Counted from the stretch's first letter, positions 15,655 through 24,774 are shown. The stretch is 30,636 bases of DNA from Synergistales bacterium (GCA_025997955.1 BNVH01000044.1:1-30636); one strand, 5' to 3'. Notes: generated by a model not told the origin, from the sequence alone. Translations and numbers: made by a program.

Positions 15655-16967
15655 AACGCCTTGGAGGCGGACAGGCTTCTATCGTAAAACATTTTTGCTT
15701 TGAGTTTTTTGTTTTTGACTTTTTGACCGAGCGGAGGGAAGATGCCCAAGTTTGTGTTCATGGGCTGGAAGCTCTTTGCCGTGTTGTCGTTCAGATAGCG
15801 CAACAGCGAGCCTATAGCGCTCTCTGGAGGCCAGACCGGGAGCGGTGCGCCACTTAGTAAGCACGCGGCGTTAAGCCCCGCCACGAGGCCCATAGCCGTA
15901 CTTTCCATGTAGCCCTCGACGCCCGTTATCTGCCCCGCCAAAAATACGCTTTCGCCGCTTTCGGAGAGGAGCTTTTTGAGCCTCAGATGTTCGTCGAGCG
16001 CTTCGGGGGCGTTGACGTATATGTTGCGGTGCATTACGCCAAAACGCGCTATATCGGCATTCTCCAATGCCGGGATTGTCTTCAAAAGGCGCTCCTGCGC
16101 GCCCCACTTGAGGCCCGTCTGAAAGCCCACCAAGTTGAACAGCGTGCCCTCTCTGTTGTCGGCGCGAAGCTGCGCCGCCGCGTAGGGCTCACGCCCCGTC
16201 CTTGGGTCGGGCAAGCCCACGGGCTTCATGGGGCCGAACCTCAAAGTGTCAAGCCCGCGCGAGGCCATCTCCTCTATCGGCATACACCCTTCGAAATAAG
16301 AATCTTCGGAAAAGCGCATACCACGCTCAAAACTATGCGGCACGACGCGCTCCGCGCCAGCCAAACATTCGTAAAACGCGAGGTATTCCTCTTTGTTCAT
16401 CGGACAGTTGATGTAGTCGTTGCCCCGCCCGTAGCGCCCCGCTATATAGGCTTTTTCCATGTTTATGGACTCGCGCGTCACTATGGGGGCCACAGCGTCA
16501 AAAAAGGAAAGGTAGTCCCCGACACGCGCTCGCAGAGCCTTTGTCATAGCGGTGGACGATAACGGCCCGGTGGCTATGACGCATGGCGCGCTCGGTATGT
16601 CCATAACCTCAGTTCGTATTACTCTTATATTTGGGTTTGACTCTATATGGGCGCTGACAAGCTCCGCAAATTTGTCTCTGTCCACCGCCAAAGCCCCGCC
16701 GGCCGGGACGCGGGAGATATGGGCGCAATCTAAGATCAGGGAGCCCCCGAGAGCGAGCTCGGCTTTTAGAATACCAGCCGCGCTTTCCTCGCTTTCCCCT
16801 CCGAAGGAGTTGCTGCACACGACCTCGGCCAACTGCGCGGTGCTATGCGCCGCGCTCTCCACAAAAGGCCTCATTTCGTAGAGGTCAACGGAAAAACCCC
16901 TCTTGGCCAGCTGCCAGCTTGCCTCGCTTCCGGCCAAGCCGCCGCCCACGACGACTATGTTAGGCAT
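15639..16967 (-). CDS. trmFO: Folate/FAD-dependent tRNA uridine-54 methyltransferase
   Basis: TrmFO makes ribothymidine at tRNA position 54, using methylenetetrahydrofolate and FADH2. It is the route used by many bacteria lacking TrmA. The N-terminus has the FAD dinucleotide loop G-G-G-L-A-G-S-E-A (8-16) and D-L-Y-E-M-R-P. The middle has the family-typical V-C-S-N-S-F-G-G-E-S and F-G-P-M-K-P-V-G-L segments, and the end has the G-Q-I-T-G-V-E-G-Y FAD segment. The 442 residues are normal length. The ATG lies inside the last codons of topA (8-base overlap), and the 3' end overlaps radA. Confidence 0.96.
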   Translation of the reverse strand: MPNIVVVGGGLAGSEASWQLAKRGFSVDLYEMRPFVESAAHSTAQLAEVVCSNSFGGESEESAAGILKAELALGGSLILDCAHISRVPAGGALAVDRDKFAELVSAHIESNPNIRVIRTEVMDIPSAPCVIATGPLSSTAMTKALRARVGDYLSFFDAVAPIVTRESINMEKAYIAGRYGRGNDYINCPMNKEEYLAFYECLAGAERVVPHSFERGMRFSEDSYFEGCMPIEEMASRGLDTLRFGPMKPVGLPDPRTGREPYAAAQLRADNREGTLFNLVGFQTGLKWGAQERLLKTIPALENADIARFGVMHRNIYVNAPEALDEHLRLKKLLSESGESVFLAGQITGVEGYMESTAMGLVAGLNAACLLSGAPLPVWPPESAIGSLLRYLNDNTAKSFQPMNTNLGIFPPLGQKVKNKKLKAKMFYDRSLSASKAFWESM

Positions 16968-19275
16968 CGGACGCTGTCTCTTCTTGCTGCGCTTTATACC
17001 CGCAATCCGGGCAGAGAAGCGTCTTGCCCTTTTTTTGCAGCGCCGCGCCGCAGGACGGGCATTTTTCGTCGGTCGGGCGGTTCCACGCCACGTAATCGCA
17101 ATCGGGGTATCGCGAACAACCGTAGAAAGTCCTGCCCTTTTTGCTTTTCCGCTTGACTATCTCACCAAGCGCGCTCGTCCCGCACTTAGGGCATTTCACT
17201 CCGACCATTTCCAAAATCGCGCGGGTGTATTTGCAGTTGGGGTAACCGGCGCAGGCTATGAAGTCACCGAACCGCCCGCGCTTTTTGACTAAGGGCGAGC
17301 CGCACTCGGGGCATGGCTCGCCTATGGGCTCGGGCGGGGGGAGAGGGATTTTTTCAGCTCCCTCGGCGGCCTGGACTGTTGGCGAGAAGACGTTCCAAAA
17401 CGACCCTACGACGTCAAGCCATTCGCGCTTCTTCTCCTCTATTTCGTCCAACTCTTTTTCCATCTGAGCGGTGAAGCCCGTGTCCACTATCGCGGCTACG
17501 CTTTCGGAATCAAAATATTTTTTGAGAAAGTCGTCGACGGTCATGCCGAGAGAAGTGGGAGCGAGGCGCTTTTCTTCGTTTTTCTCGACGTAACCTCGGT
17601 CGTAAAGGGTGTCCACGATTGTGGCATATGTGGAAGGGCGCCCCACGCCGTCCTCTTCGAGCGTCTTTATGAGCGTGGCCTCGGAATAGCGCGCCGGGGG
17701 ACGGGTGAATTTTTGTTCCTTGCCGCCCGACAAGAACGTGAGAATTTCGCCCTCTTCGGCTTTTTCCAACCGCTCGCCCTTGAGCTCAAGAGGCCATACG
17801 GCGCCGTATCCCTCGAAGATAAGGCTTTCCCCGAGCTGCCTCATGCCGACTCGCCCGGCTGCGGCCAAAAGGGTGGAGTTGGCCACGACCGCGTTTGTCA
17901 TCTGAGAGGCCACAAAACGCCTCCAAATCATGTCGTAGAGCTTGAACTGCTCTGGGGAGAGGGAGTTTTTCACGAGTTCAGGCGTCAGAGTGACGTCCGT
18001 AGGGCGAACCGCCTCGTGCGCGTCCTGGCTCAAGCCGGCGGCCGCGTAGGAGTTTGCCTTGTCCGGAAGATAGCGCTTGTCATAATGAGAGGCTATATAG
18101 CCCCTGGCGGCATCTGTAGCCTCGTTTGCGAGTCTCAGGCTGTCGGTTCTCATGTAGGTTATCATGCCGGTGTGTCCGCGCTCTGGCAAATCCACGCCCT
18201 CGTAGAGGTCTTGGGCTATTCTCATGGTTCTGCGAGGGGAAAGACTGAGACGGCGCGCCGCCTCCTGCTGCATACTGCTCGTCTTGAAAGGGGGCTGGGG
18301 CTTGCGCTGAGTCTCCCTCAGACGAAACTCGGACACTTTTATAGTATTGCTTTTCACCTCGTTCAGCAGCATATCGGCCATGAGAGCGTCTTTTATCATA
18401 AGGGGCTGGCTGTTCTTCCAGAGATTTTGGCCGTCTAATTTGTCGACTTTCAGGTCGTACACTCTCGCTCCAACGCCGGCCTTTACCGTCACGCTCCAAT
18501 ACTCCTCAGGCTTGAATAGCTCTATCTCCCTCTCGCGGTCGCATATGAGGTCAAGAGCCACGGACTGCACGCGGCCAGCCGAGAGCCCATAACGAATTTT
18601 CTTCCAAAGCAGCGGGGAGAGAGTGTAGCCGACCAATCTGTCCAAAATACGGCGCGCCTGCTGCGCGTCCACCTTGAGAAGGTCTATGACCGTCGGGTTG
18701 GCCACGGCCTCTTTGACCGCGCGTTCTGTTATCTCGTAAAAACGCACGCGGCAAGCCTTGCCCAAGGATACGTTCAAAAGCTCCGCTAAATGCCACGCTA
18801 TGGCCTCGCCCTCTCTGTCGGGGTCTGAGGCCAAGAGGACGTTTTCAGCGCTGCCGGCCAAGGCCGCGAGCTCGTTCTTTATGCTGGCCTTGCCCTTGAC
18901 TAAGATATACTCCGGCTCGAAGTTGTGTTCTATGTCTATAGCCATGCGGCTCCTTGGAAGGTCGCGTATGTGTCCGACGCTTGCCTTGATAACGTACCCA
19001 GAGCCCAAAATCTTGCTAAGCGTCTTGGCTTTCGACGGTGACTCGACTATAACAAGAGTCTTTCCCACGGCGGACGCCCCGGAGGATTTAGCCTTTCTCG
19101 GAGCCGCGTTCTTTGCGTTGTCTGTCTTCTTGACTGTCTTCTTGACTGTCTTCTTTGCGCTTTCTTTGGCGGTTTTTTTGACGGCTGTTTCGACGGCGGT
19201 TTTTTCAACTGTCTTCTTGACGGTCTTCTTTGCGGTCTTCTTGGCGCCTTCGTTTTTTGTACTTTTAGCGATCAA
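16960..19275 (-). CDS. topA: DNA topoisomerase I with Lys/Thr-rich N-terminal tail
   Basis: The enzyme relaxes negative supercoils by single-strand passage. After the tail, the TOPRIM motifs are T-L-V-I-V-E-S-P-S-K-A-K (73-84) and D-P-D-R-E-G-E-A (151-158). The catalytic tyrosine is Y374 in M-I-T-Y-M-R-T-D-S. Three C-terminal zinc ribbons have C655/658/675/681, C695/698/720/726 and C739/742/755/758. The unusual part is residues 1-70: a disordered, repetitive Lys/Thr/Ala tail with many K-K-T-V units, resembling histone-H1-like tails and likely to bind DNA. The start is TTG, with a run of eight G as SD 8 bases upstream. It heads the topA-trmFO-radA run. Confidence 0.95.
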   Translation of the reverse strand: MIAKSTKNEGAKKTAKKTVKKTVEKTAVETAVKKTAKESAKKTVKKTVKKTDNAKNAAPRKAKSSGASAVGKTLVIVESPSKAKTLSKILGSGYVIKASVGHIRDLPRSRMAIDIEHNFEPEYILVKGKASIKNELAALAGSAENVLLASDPDREGEAIAWHLAELLNVSLGKACRVRFYEITERAVKEAVANPTVIDLLKVDAQQARRILDRLVGYTLSPLLWKKIRYGLSAGRVQSVALDLICDREREIELFKPEEYWSVTVKAGVGARVYDLKVDKLDGQNLWKNSQPLMIKDALMADMLLNEVKSNTIKVSEFRLRETQRKPQPPFKTSSMQQEAARRLSLSPRRTMRIAQDLYEGVDLPERGHTGMITYMRTDSLRLANEATDAARGYIASHYDKRYLPDKANSYAAAGLSQDAHEAVRPTDVTLTPELVKNSLSPEQFKLYDMIWRRFVASQMTNAVVANSTLLAAAGRVGMRQLGESLIFEGYGAVWPLELKGERLEKAEEGEILTFLSGGKEQKFTRPPARYSEATLIKTLEEDGVGRPSTYATIVDTLYDRGYVEKNEEKRLAPTSLGMTVDDFLKKYFDSESVAAIVDTGFTAQMEKELDEIEEKKREWLDVVGSFWNVFSPTVQAAEGAEKIPLPPPEPIGEPCPECGSPLVKKRGRFGDFIACAGYPNCKYTRAILEMVGVKCPKCGTSALGEIVKRKSKKGRTFYGCSRYPDCDYVAWNRPTDEKCPSCGAALQKKGKTLLCPDCGYKAQQEETASDA

Positions 19276-19337
19276 TTTCTCGCCCCCCCCGGATAAATAA
19301 AATAAATCTTTTCAGAATATTGATTATATTAACACAG

Positions 19338-20267
19338 TCATTCTATATGCATAGCAATCGCCTCGCCTATATCAAGTAGCGTATCCTGAACGCCCTTGAA
19401 TGAGAGGTCGTACCACAAGACATCGCGAAACTTTCCGAACCAAGTAAACTGCCTTCTGCAAAAAGCCTTAGTCCTCTTTATATCCCCCGCTGCGGCCTCT
19501 TCCAAGGTCATAGTCCCTCTTGCCCAATCCGCGAGCTCTCTATAGCCAAAACCCTGCATGGACGGATACCGCTCGTCGTATCCATGCTCCATAAGCCACA
19601 GTACCTCCTCTGGGTACCCGGACGAAAACTGCGCGCTTACACGCGCGACGATATTTTTATATATGTCGGCGCGCGGACGCGTGAGTCCGATATAGAGGAC
19701 GTCGAGGCCTGATGTTTTTTTATTCTCTTTTGCGTAGAGGACTGACGGGGCTGTACCTGTAATAGCGTATATCTCAAGGGCGCGGGATACCCGCCTGACG
19801 TCGTTGGGGTGGAGCCTTGCCGCGGTCGCCCGGTCGGCTTTCACCAAGAGCTCGTATAAAGCCTCCGCTCCCTCGGTCTCGGCTATCCGCTCAAAGCGCT
19901 CCCTAATAGCTCGCTCGCTTGGCAGGCCGTCCGAAAGCGAGCCGCGAAAAAGCGCGTCGTAATAAAACGGCGTGCCCCCGACAAAAAGAGGCAAACGCCC
20001 CCGCTCGAAGACGCCGCGCGCTATACGGGCGGCCGACTCCACGAAGTCCGCTACCGTGAAAGTTTCGTCCGGGTCGCGCACGTCGATGAGGTGGTGAGGT
20101 ATCTCTCGCCTCGTCTCAATCGAAACTTTGTCAGTGCCTACATTCATATAACGGTAGACCTGGCGCGAGTCCACGGAGATTATCTCGGCGTTCAGCCGTC
20201 TAGCTATCTCAAGGCTGAGCTCGGTCTTGCCGACCGCCGTGGGTCCGATAATGGCGGCTACTTTCAT
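19338..20267 (-). CDS. miaA: tRNA dimethylallyltransferase
   Basis: MiaA adds the isopentenyl group to A37 of tRNAs reading U-starting codons. The 309 residues are normal. Motifs visible are the P-loop G-P-T-A-V-G-K-T (8-15), D-S-R-Q-V-Y-R (33-39), H-H-L-I-D-V-R-D-P and the G-F-G-Y-R-E-L segment. The ATG lies 24 bases after the ychF stop and has no SD. The whole gap is an AT palindrome that also covers the start codon. Initiation may depend on translation of ychF or on a structure switch. An mtaB-like gene acting on the same tRNA loop is elsewhere in the window. Confidence 0.95.
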   Translation of the reverse strand: MKVAAIIGPTAVGKTELSLEIARRLNAEIISVDSRQVYRYMNVGTDKVSIETRREIPHHLIDVRDPDETFTVADFVESAARIARGVFERGRLPLFVGGTPFYYDALFRGSLSDGLPSERAIRERFERIAETEGAEALYELLVKADRATAARLHPNDVRRVSRALEIYAITGTAPSVLYAKENKKTSGLDVLYIGLTRPRADIYKNIVARVSAQFSSGYPEEVLWLMEHGYDERYPSMQGFGYRELADWARGTMTLEEAAAGDIKRTKAFCRRQFTWFGKFRDVLWYDLSFKGVQDTLLDIGEAIAMHIE

Positions 20268-20291
20268 TTATATATAAATTTATATATAAAT
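20266..20291. repeat. 26-bp perfect AT palindrome at the miaA start
   Basis: Two copies of ATTTATATATAAA-type sequence form a 26-bp perfect palindrome from the second base of the miaA start codon to the base before the ychF stop. It contains no G or C, replaces any SD, and could fold in the mRNA or bind a regulator. Confidence 0.7.
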
Positions 20292-21380
20292 TTACACATT
20301 GAACCGTATCTCTATCATGTCGCCGTCTTTTACGGTATATTCCTTGCCCTCAAGCCGCAGCAGGCCCTTATCGCGGCAAGCCGGTAGACCCGCGCCGGAC
20401 GCGATAAAATCGTCGTAAGCGACCACCTGCGCGCGTATGAAGCCGCGCGCGAGGTCTGAGTGTATAGCGCCAGCCGCGTCCACGGCCGTGCTGTCTTTTA
20501 AAAGGGTCCAAGCTCGCACCTCGTCTTTGCCGCTCGTGAAGAAAGATATGAGCCCAAGCAGCCTGTAGGCCTCGTGAATAAGCCTGTCGCGGCCAAGCTC
20601 CTCTATGCCGAGGTCTTTCATGAACTCCTCCTGCTCACCGCTCGTCAGCATGGCCAAGTCCATCTCAAGAGAGCCGAAAAGACGCGCCGCGAACAGCCCA
20701 GCCCTTTCGGCCGCTTCGGTTACGGCCTTTATCCGCGGGTCGTTCTCCGACTGGGTCTCGTTCATGTTCAGGACTATAAGCTCAGGCTTCAGAGTGAGAA
20801 AAGCGAAACCGGATAGCGCCTTTTTTTGCGCCTCGGATAGCGGAAATTCTCGAAGTGGGCGCTCCTCTATGAGGTGGTCTTGCATTTTTTTGAGCAGCTC
20901 CGACTCGCTTGTCTCCTCCGGCGTTACCTTTTTCTTGGCCGCCAAGCGAGACAGCCTATTTTCGATGACGCCGAGGTCGCGGTAGATAAGCTCCATCTCC
21001 ACGATTTTCCAGTCGCGCAGGGGGTCTATCGATTCTTCCGGGTGAGGCACGCCGGGGTTCTCGAAGACGCGCACGACGTGAAGCAGAGCGTCGGACTCAG
21101 CCGCGAACGACAAAAAAGAGTTGCCAAGCCCCGCGCCCTGCCCCGCGCCCTTGGACAGCCCGGCGAGGTCCACGAACTCCATGTTCGCCGGCGTTTCTTT
21201 CTTGGGCTCGAATATCTTGACAAGCCTGTCAAAACGCGCGTCGGGTACGCTGACGAGGGCGCGGTTCGGCTCGGTTTTGCCCGAAGCGTAGGGCTTCACT
21301 TCAGCCCCGGCGCGTGTTATGACGTTGAACACAGTGGACTTTCCGCAAAGCGGAAGCCCTACAATTCCACATTTTAACAA
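20292..21380 (-). CDS. ychF: YchF/OLA1-family P-loop NTPase
   Basis: YchF is an Obg-related, ATP-preferring translation-associated NTPase. The 362 residues are normal. G1 is G-L-P-L-C-G-K-S-T (8-16), G3 is D-L-A-G-L (71-75), followed by the S-K-G-A-G-Q-G-A-G-L-G-N switch. The N-M-N-E segment replaces the Ras-type specificity motif, and a TGS-like domain ends the protein. The segment between G1 and G3 lacks the usual N-Y-P-F-C-T pattern and reads K-P-Y-A-S-G-K-T-E-P-N. That suggests the second YchF subtype found in several anaerobes, so the functional match to E. coli YchF is less sure. The TTG start has AAGGAGGA 9 bases upstream. Confidence 0.88.
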   Translation of the reverse strand: MLKCGIVGLPLCGKSTVFNVITRAGAEVKPYASGKTEPNRALVSVPDARFDRLVKIFEPKKETPANMEFVDLAGLSKGAGQGAGLGNSFLSFAAESDALLHVVRVFENPGVPHPEESIDPLRDWKIVEMELIYRDLGVIENRLSRLAAKKKVTPEETSESELLKKMQDHLIEERPLREFPLSEAQKKALSGFAFLTLKPELIVLNMNETQSENDPRIKAVTEAAERAGLFAARLFGSLEMDLAMLTSGEQEEFMKDLGIEELGRDRLIHEAYRLLGLISFFTSGKDEVRAWTLLKDSTAVDAAGAIHSDLARGFIRAQVVAYDDFIASGAGLPACRDKGLLRLEGKEYTVKDGDMIEIRFNV

Positions 21381-21412
21381 AGAAAGTCCTCCTTAAAAGC
21401 ACAACCGTAAAG

Positions 21413-22852
21413 TTATGACGCCGCTTGAGACACCCGCGACGCGTCGGCGGCGAAAAGCCGCTTGATTCGCCTGTATACATACGTGAAGAGCCCTATCGCC
21501 ACGAAGCTGCCGCAAAACGTCGCGAGAGACTGAAACCACCATATATGCGCAAACCCTATATAACGCGCGAAAATCCAAGCGGCTGTCACGCGAAAGACTA
21601 TACTGCGCATGATCTGCGTGCATGTCCCGAAGAACGAGTAGCCCGTGCCCACGAAGAACCCGCAGCTCAATACCACCAAAATGGTGAACGGGTACGCCGG
21701 GACCGACGCCCTTATGGCGGAGGCGGCCATCTGCTCTATCTCAGGCACCGGCTGAAATAGCGACAGGAAAACGCCAGGCCATATGTATATCACCGCGCCC
21801 ATGACGGCCATAATGGAGATGGCCAGCAGATAAGCGGCTTTAAAGCCCGCCAATATACGCTCTGAGTTGCGCCGTCCGTAGTTGAAAGCGACGTAGGGGA
21901 CAAACGCCACGTTTATGCCGTTGACGAAGTTGAAAGCGAGCTCCTCCACGCGAAGCCCCAGCATCCAGGACGCCACGGCGCGGTGTCCGAACACGGACAG
22001 AATTTTATTGACGCTCCCCATGCCGAGAGCCACGCTCGCGGACGTCAGGCCCACAGGTATCCCTATCCACAAAATGCTTTTCCAGTAAAGCGTGTTTTTG
22101 TCCCACGGGCGCGCCAAGGGCGTTATGGTTATCTCGCTTGTGGCGCGCAGGCGGCGGATGATGTAAAAGGACGAGACTATGCGTGAAACCCAAGTGGCGA
22201 TAGCCGCTCCGCCTATGCCCCATCCGAACGTAAATATGAAAAGCGGGTCGAGCGCTATGTTGATGGCGTTTGCCAAGGCTATGGCCTTGAAGGGCGTCAG
22301 AGTGTCGCCCTGAGCGCGGAAGATGGTGTTGCATATGTAAGTAAAGCCCATGAAAGGCATCATTATCGGCACCCACATGTTATAGCGCCAGCAAAGGTCT
22401 AACATGACGGGATCCGCAGCGCCTATGCTCGAAAAGATAGAGTTGGAGACCGGCGTGAATACCATAGGCATGGCCAGAAGGCACACGGCGTAGAGCAATG
22501 CCAAGGCGCTTCGCGCTATATGGCGCGCGGAGTCGGCGTCACCCTTGCCGAGGTTGCGTCCCATGAGGGATATGGCGCCGTTTGCCACGCATTCCAACAT
22601 GGCCATCATGCAGAGGTTGACCGGCCCCGTAAACGACATCGCGGCCATCGGCATCTCACCGAGCCACGATACGAATATGGTGTCCACAAGGTGCAGCAGT
22701 CCGTTGAAGACAAAAAGCGCCATCGACGGAATGGCGAGCTTCAGTATCGCCTTGCCCGGCGAATCGGCCCCCAAATCCGCGCGCCCGTTAAAAAAATCTT
22801 TGTATCCATCTAATTTATGCGCCGCTGAAAAACTTTCAGTCGTGAATCTCAC
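21413..22852 (-). CDS. MATE-family multidrug/metabolite efflux transporter
   Basis: This 479-residue inner-membrane protein has about 12 hydrophobic segments in two homologous halves. It has MATE landmarks: the early A-I-P-S-M-A-L-F segment, D-T-I-F-V-S-W-L-G in the first half, and G-I-P-V-G-L-T-S-A at the start of the second. MATE proteins exchange cations for drugs or metabolites, and the substrate cannot be predicted. The GTG start has GGAGGA 9 bases upstream. It lies 32 bases before ychF and could head the minus-strand run towards radA. Confidence 0.92.
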   Translation of the reverse strand: MRFTTESFSAAHKLDGYKDFFNGRADLGADSPGKAILKLAIPSMALFVFNGLLHLVDTIFVSWLGEMPMAAMSFTGPVNLCMMAMLECVANGAISLMGRNLGKGDADSARHIARSALALLYAVCLLAMPMVFTPVSNSIFSSIGAADPVMLDLCWRYNMWVPIMMPFMGFTYICNTIFRAQGDTLTPFKAIALANAINIALDPLFIFTFGWGIGGAAIATWVSRIVSSFYIIRRLRATSEITITPLARPWDKNTLYWKSILWIGIPVGLTSASVALGMGSVNKILSVFGHRAVASWMLGLRVEELAFNFVNGINVAFVPYVAFNYGRRNSERILAGFKAAYLLAISIMAVMGAVIYIWPGVFLSLFQPVPEIEQMAASAIRASVPAYPFTILVVLSCGFFVGTGYSFFGTCTQIMRSIVFRVTAAWIFARYIGFAHIWWFQSLATFCGSFVAIGLFTYVYRRIKRLFAADASRVSQAAS

Positions 22853-22901
22853 TTAGCGAGGTCCTCCTCAAAACGTTATATTTCTTCTTCGTATTCTTCT
22901 T

Positions 22902-23117
22902 CTACATCTCGTGAAAACCTGAGACTTCTATTTTGTTTTCGAGGACGACGGCGTCGACGCGCTCTCTCTCTTCGCACGGGAAATCACAGGCCAAGCCGCA
23001 GCTTGACGACAGCTTTCGGGGGACTGGCACGATGCGCGCGCTTATACCGGCGGCGCGGCAAGCTCGCTCGAACAAAAGCGCCATGCTGGTCGTTTTAAAC
23101 GTGGCGAGGCAGGACAT
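22902..23117 (-). CDS. DUF3343 protein (putative Se/S carrier-like)
   Basis: The 71-residue protein starts at the ATG 23117, 5 bases after the stop of the DUF2156 gene, with GGAGAAGG upstream inside that gene. A longer frame to 23153 would overlap the neighbour and add an Arg-rich stretch, so it was not used. The pattern C-L-A-T-F-K-T-T-S-M-A-L, A-R-I-V-P-V-P-R and S-S-S-C-G-L-A (Cys40) is the DUF3343 signature. The family is annotated as putative Se/S carrier proteins because of the conserved Cys-Gly. The exact role is unknown. Confidence 0.8.
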   Translation of the reverse strand: MSCLATFKTTSMALLFERACRAAGISARIVPVPRKLSSSCGLACDFPCEERERVDAVVLENKIEVSGFHEM

Positions 23118-23122
23118 AACGT

Positions 23123-24046
23123 CTAAGCGCCTTCTCCGGCCCAGCGGACGCAATATTTTTTGATGTGTCCTGTGGGGTTGTACGACTCTTTGGCCTGACG
23201 GACTCCATCACTGCCCATATCCTGTTCGCGGTTGACCGTCGTGAAAGGGACTATCAAGTGCGACAAAAACATCTGATTTATGGCCTGGTAGACGCCTTTA
23301 TAAGTTTCCATGCCCTTTTCGAAGTGGATGACGACAGTGCCGTCACCCAAATCCTCCGCCACGGTGTAGGCGATAATCTGTCCTTCAACCGATATAAAGC
23401 CGCCCAAGACACCGCTTAGACTTTCCCATTGGCCAAGGACCCTTGATATGGCTATATTTTCGGACACGAGCCCGCGAGAGTCAGCGTCGGCGCGCCGCTT
23501 GAGCCAAGCGTCTTGCGCGGCGAGGATAGACTGAAGATGGTCTATGTCCATGTCAGAATATTCGTATTTATATAACTTCATAAATTGCGTCAGTAAATTC
23601 TTTTTTTTGTGCATTTTGTTGCCCGAGAGGGAGACCATTTTTTCGTAGCTGTAGAGATATTCCCACTCCGAGCGCGCTTCACTGAGCGTGACGCGTTTAC
23701 CCAATTCCGCGCGCCAAATTTCGGCTAATTTTTCGGGCACTCGCTCGAAAGTCGCTCCCGACGGGAAGGTTCTGATTAAAACTTCTTCCCAGTCCGGCCT
23801 TTCCCAGTCGCCTACGGGCGCCCACATGACAGGCTCGGCGAACGGCGCGGAAAACGGCCCGTTCAGGCGCAACCAACATAGGCCGTCTTGAAAAGCCAGC
23901 TCGTAGCCGCGCTCTTCCGACCAACCCCATATATTGATAAACGTGTAGTCCGACGCTCTTTGCGCGCTTTTTCTGAATAGAGGCAAATACTCGTCCTTAA
24001 GCGACATTGATAGTGGGAAAAATCGCAAAATACTTTCGCGCGACAT
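23123..24046 (-). CDS. DUF2156 protein (lysyl-phosphatidylglycerol synthase-like)
   Basis: The 307 residues match the DUF2156 (LPG_synthase_C) fold of two tandem GNAT-like domains. These are related to the catalytic part of MprF, which transfers an amino acid from aminoacyl-tRNA to phosphatidylglycerol. The C-terminal N-R-E-Q-D-M-G-S-D-G-V-R-Q-A-K-E-S-Y-N-P motif is family-specific. There is no membrane flippase half, as in other stand-alone bacterial DUF2156 proteins, whose substrate is undefined. It starts 4 bases after the methyltransferase stop and is followed 5 bases later by the DUF3343 gene, so the three form an operon. Confidence 0.85.
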   Translation of the reverse strand: MSRESILRFFPLSMSLKDEYLPLFRKSAQRASDYTFINIWGWSEERGYELAFQDGLCWLRLNGPFSAPFAEPVMWAPVGDWERPDWEEVLIRTFPSGATFERVPEKLAEIWRAELGKRVTLSEARSEWEYLYSYEKMVSLSGNKMHKKKNLLTQFMKLYKYEYSDMDIDHLQSILAAQDAWLKRRADADSRGLVSENIAISRVLGQWESLSGVLGGFISVEGQIIAYTVAEDLGDGTVVIHFEKGMETYKGVYQAINQMFLSHLIVPFTTVNREQDMGSDGVRQAKESYNPTGHIKKYCVRWAGEGA

Positions 24047-24050
24047 GCTT

Positions 24051-24659
24051 TTATTCCGATTTCACGCACTCGTAGACGAATGCGGGCGGTATATTACGTA
24101 AGACGAACGATATTTCGACGTTTGTAAAATGTTCTCCGAAGCGGCTTTTCATATGCGTGGAATACTGGTAGGCTATAAATTTTCCGCCCGGCTTCAAACA
24201 TTGAAGAATTCCGTCTAAGATGTCCGACGTCGTTTGAGGCGGCAGAACCGCGTAAGGTAAACTTGACACTACGTAGTCAAAAGCCGGCACACATCGTTCT
24301 TTCATTATTTTTGGCATGATACGGGCGTCGCCGTATACGGTGAGGCCTTCGTTTTCCGCCTCTATAATCTCTCTCAGTTTTGGGTCTATCTCGAAGGCCA
24401 AAAGCTCCCCGTCCTCGCGCAATCTGCGTAAGATGTTGCGGGTGAAGACACCGGTGCCAGCGCCGAGCTCGGCTATATATCGCGCCGTACCCCAGTCGAT
24501 TTTATTCATAATCGCGCGCGTGAGATACGGAGAGCTTGGCGTGACGCTTCCGATTTGACGCGGAGATCCTATAAATCTGCCCAGAAAAACCATACTTTCG
24601 GCTATTCGGGACGCTAATTTTTTACTCTTTGTTCGCATACTCGCGTAATATTTGCTCAA
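24051..24659 (-). CDS. Phospholipid N-methyltransferase-like SAM methyltransferase
   Basis: The protein has 202 residues from the TTG at 24659, placed by GGAGG 7 bases upstream. The frame extends 6 codons further to 24677 but would include that SD. The N-terminus F-L-G-R-F-I-G-S-P-R-Q-I-G-S-V-T-P-S-S resembles PmtA-type and KsgA-related methyltransferases. SAM motif I is E-L-G-A-G-T-G-V-F. V-S-S-L-P-Y-A-V-L-P at the catalytic loop and Q-Y-S-T near the end match bacterial phosphatidylethanolamine N-methyltransferases. Lipid methylation is inferred; an rRNA-dimethyladenosine-like role is less likely because the protein is short. It heads an operon with DUF2156 and DUF3343. Confidence 0.8.
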   Translation of the reverse strand: MSKYYASMRTKSKKLASRIAESMVFLGRFIGSPRQIGSVTPSSPYLTRAIMNKIDWGTARYIAELGAGTGVFTRNILRRLREDGELLAFEIDPKLREIIEAENEGLTVYGDARIMPKIMKERCVPAFDYVVSSLPYAVLPPQTTSDILDGILQCLKPGGKFIAYQYSTHMKSRFGEHFTNVEISFVLRNIPPAFVYECVKSE

Positions 24660-24774
24660 TTCAAAGCCTCCAAACAAAAGCGACCTTTGGCCGCCCGCGT
24701 CTACTGAAATACGAAGGATAATATATCACAAATTATAGAAAAATCTGACTTTGAGGTTATGTTAAAATTATTAA

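Noticed and set aside
23118..23153. N-terminal extension of the DUF3343 protein
   Set aside because: It overlaps the preceding gene and encodes an Arg-rich stretch foreign to the family.
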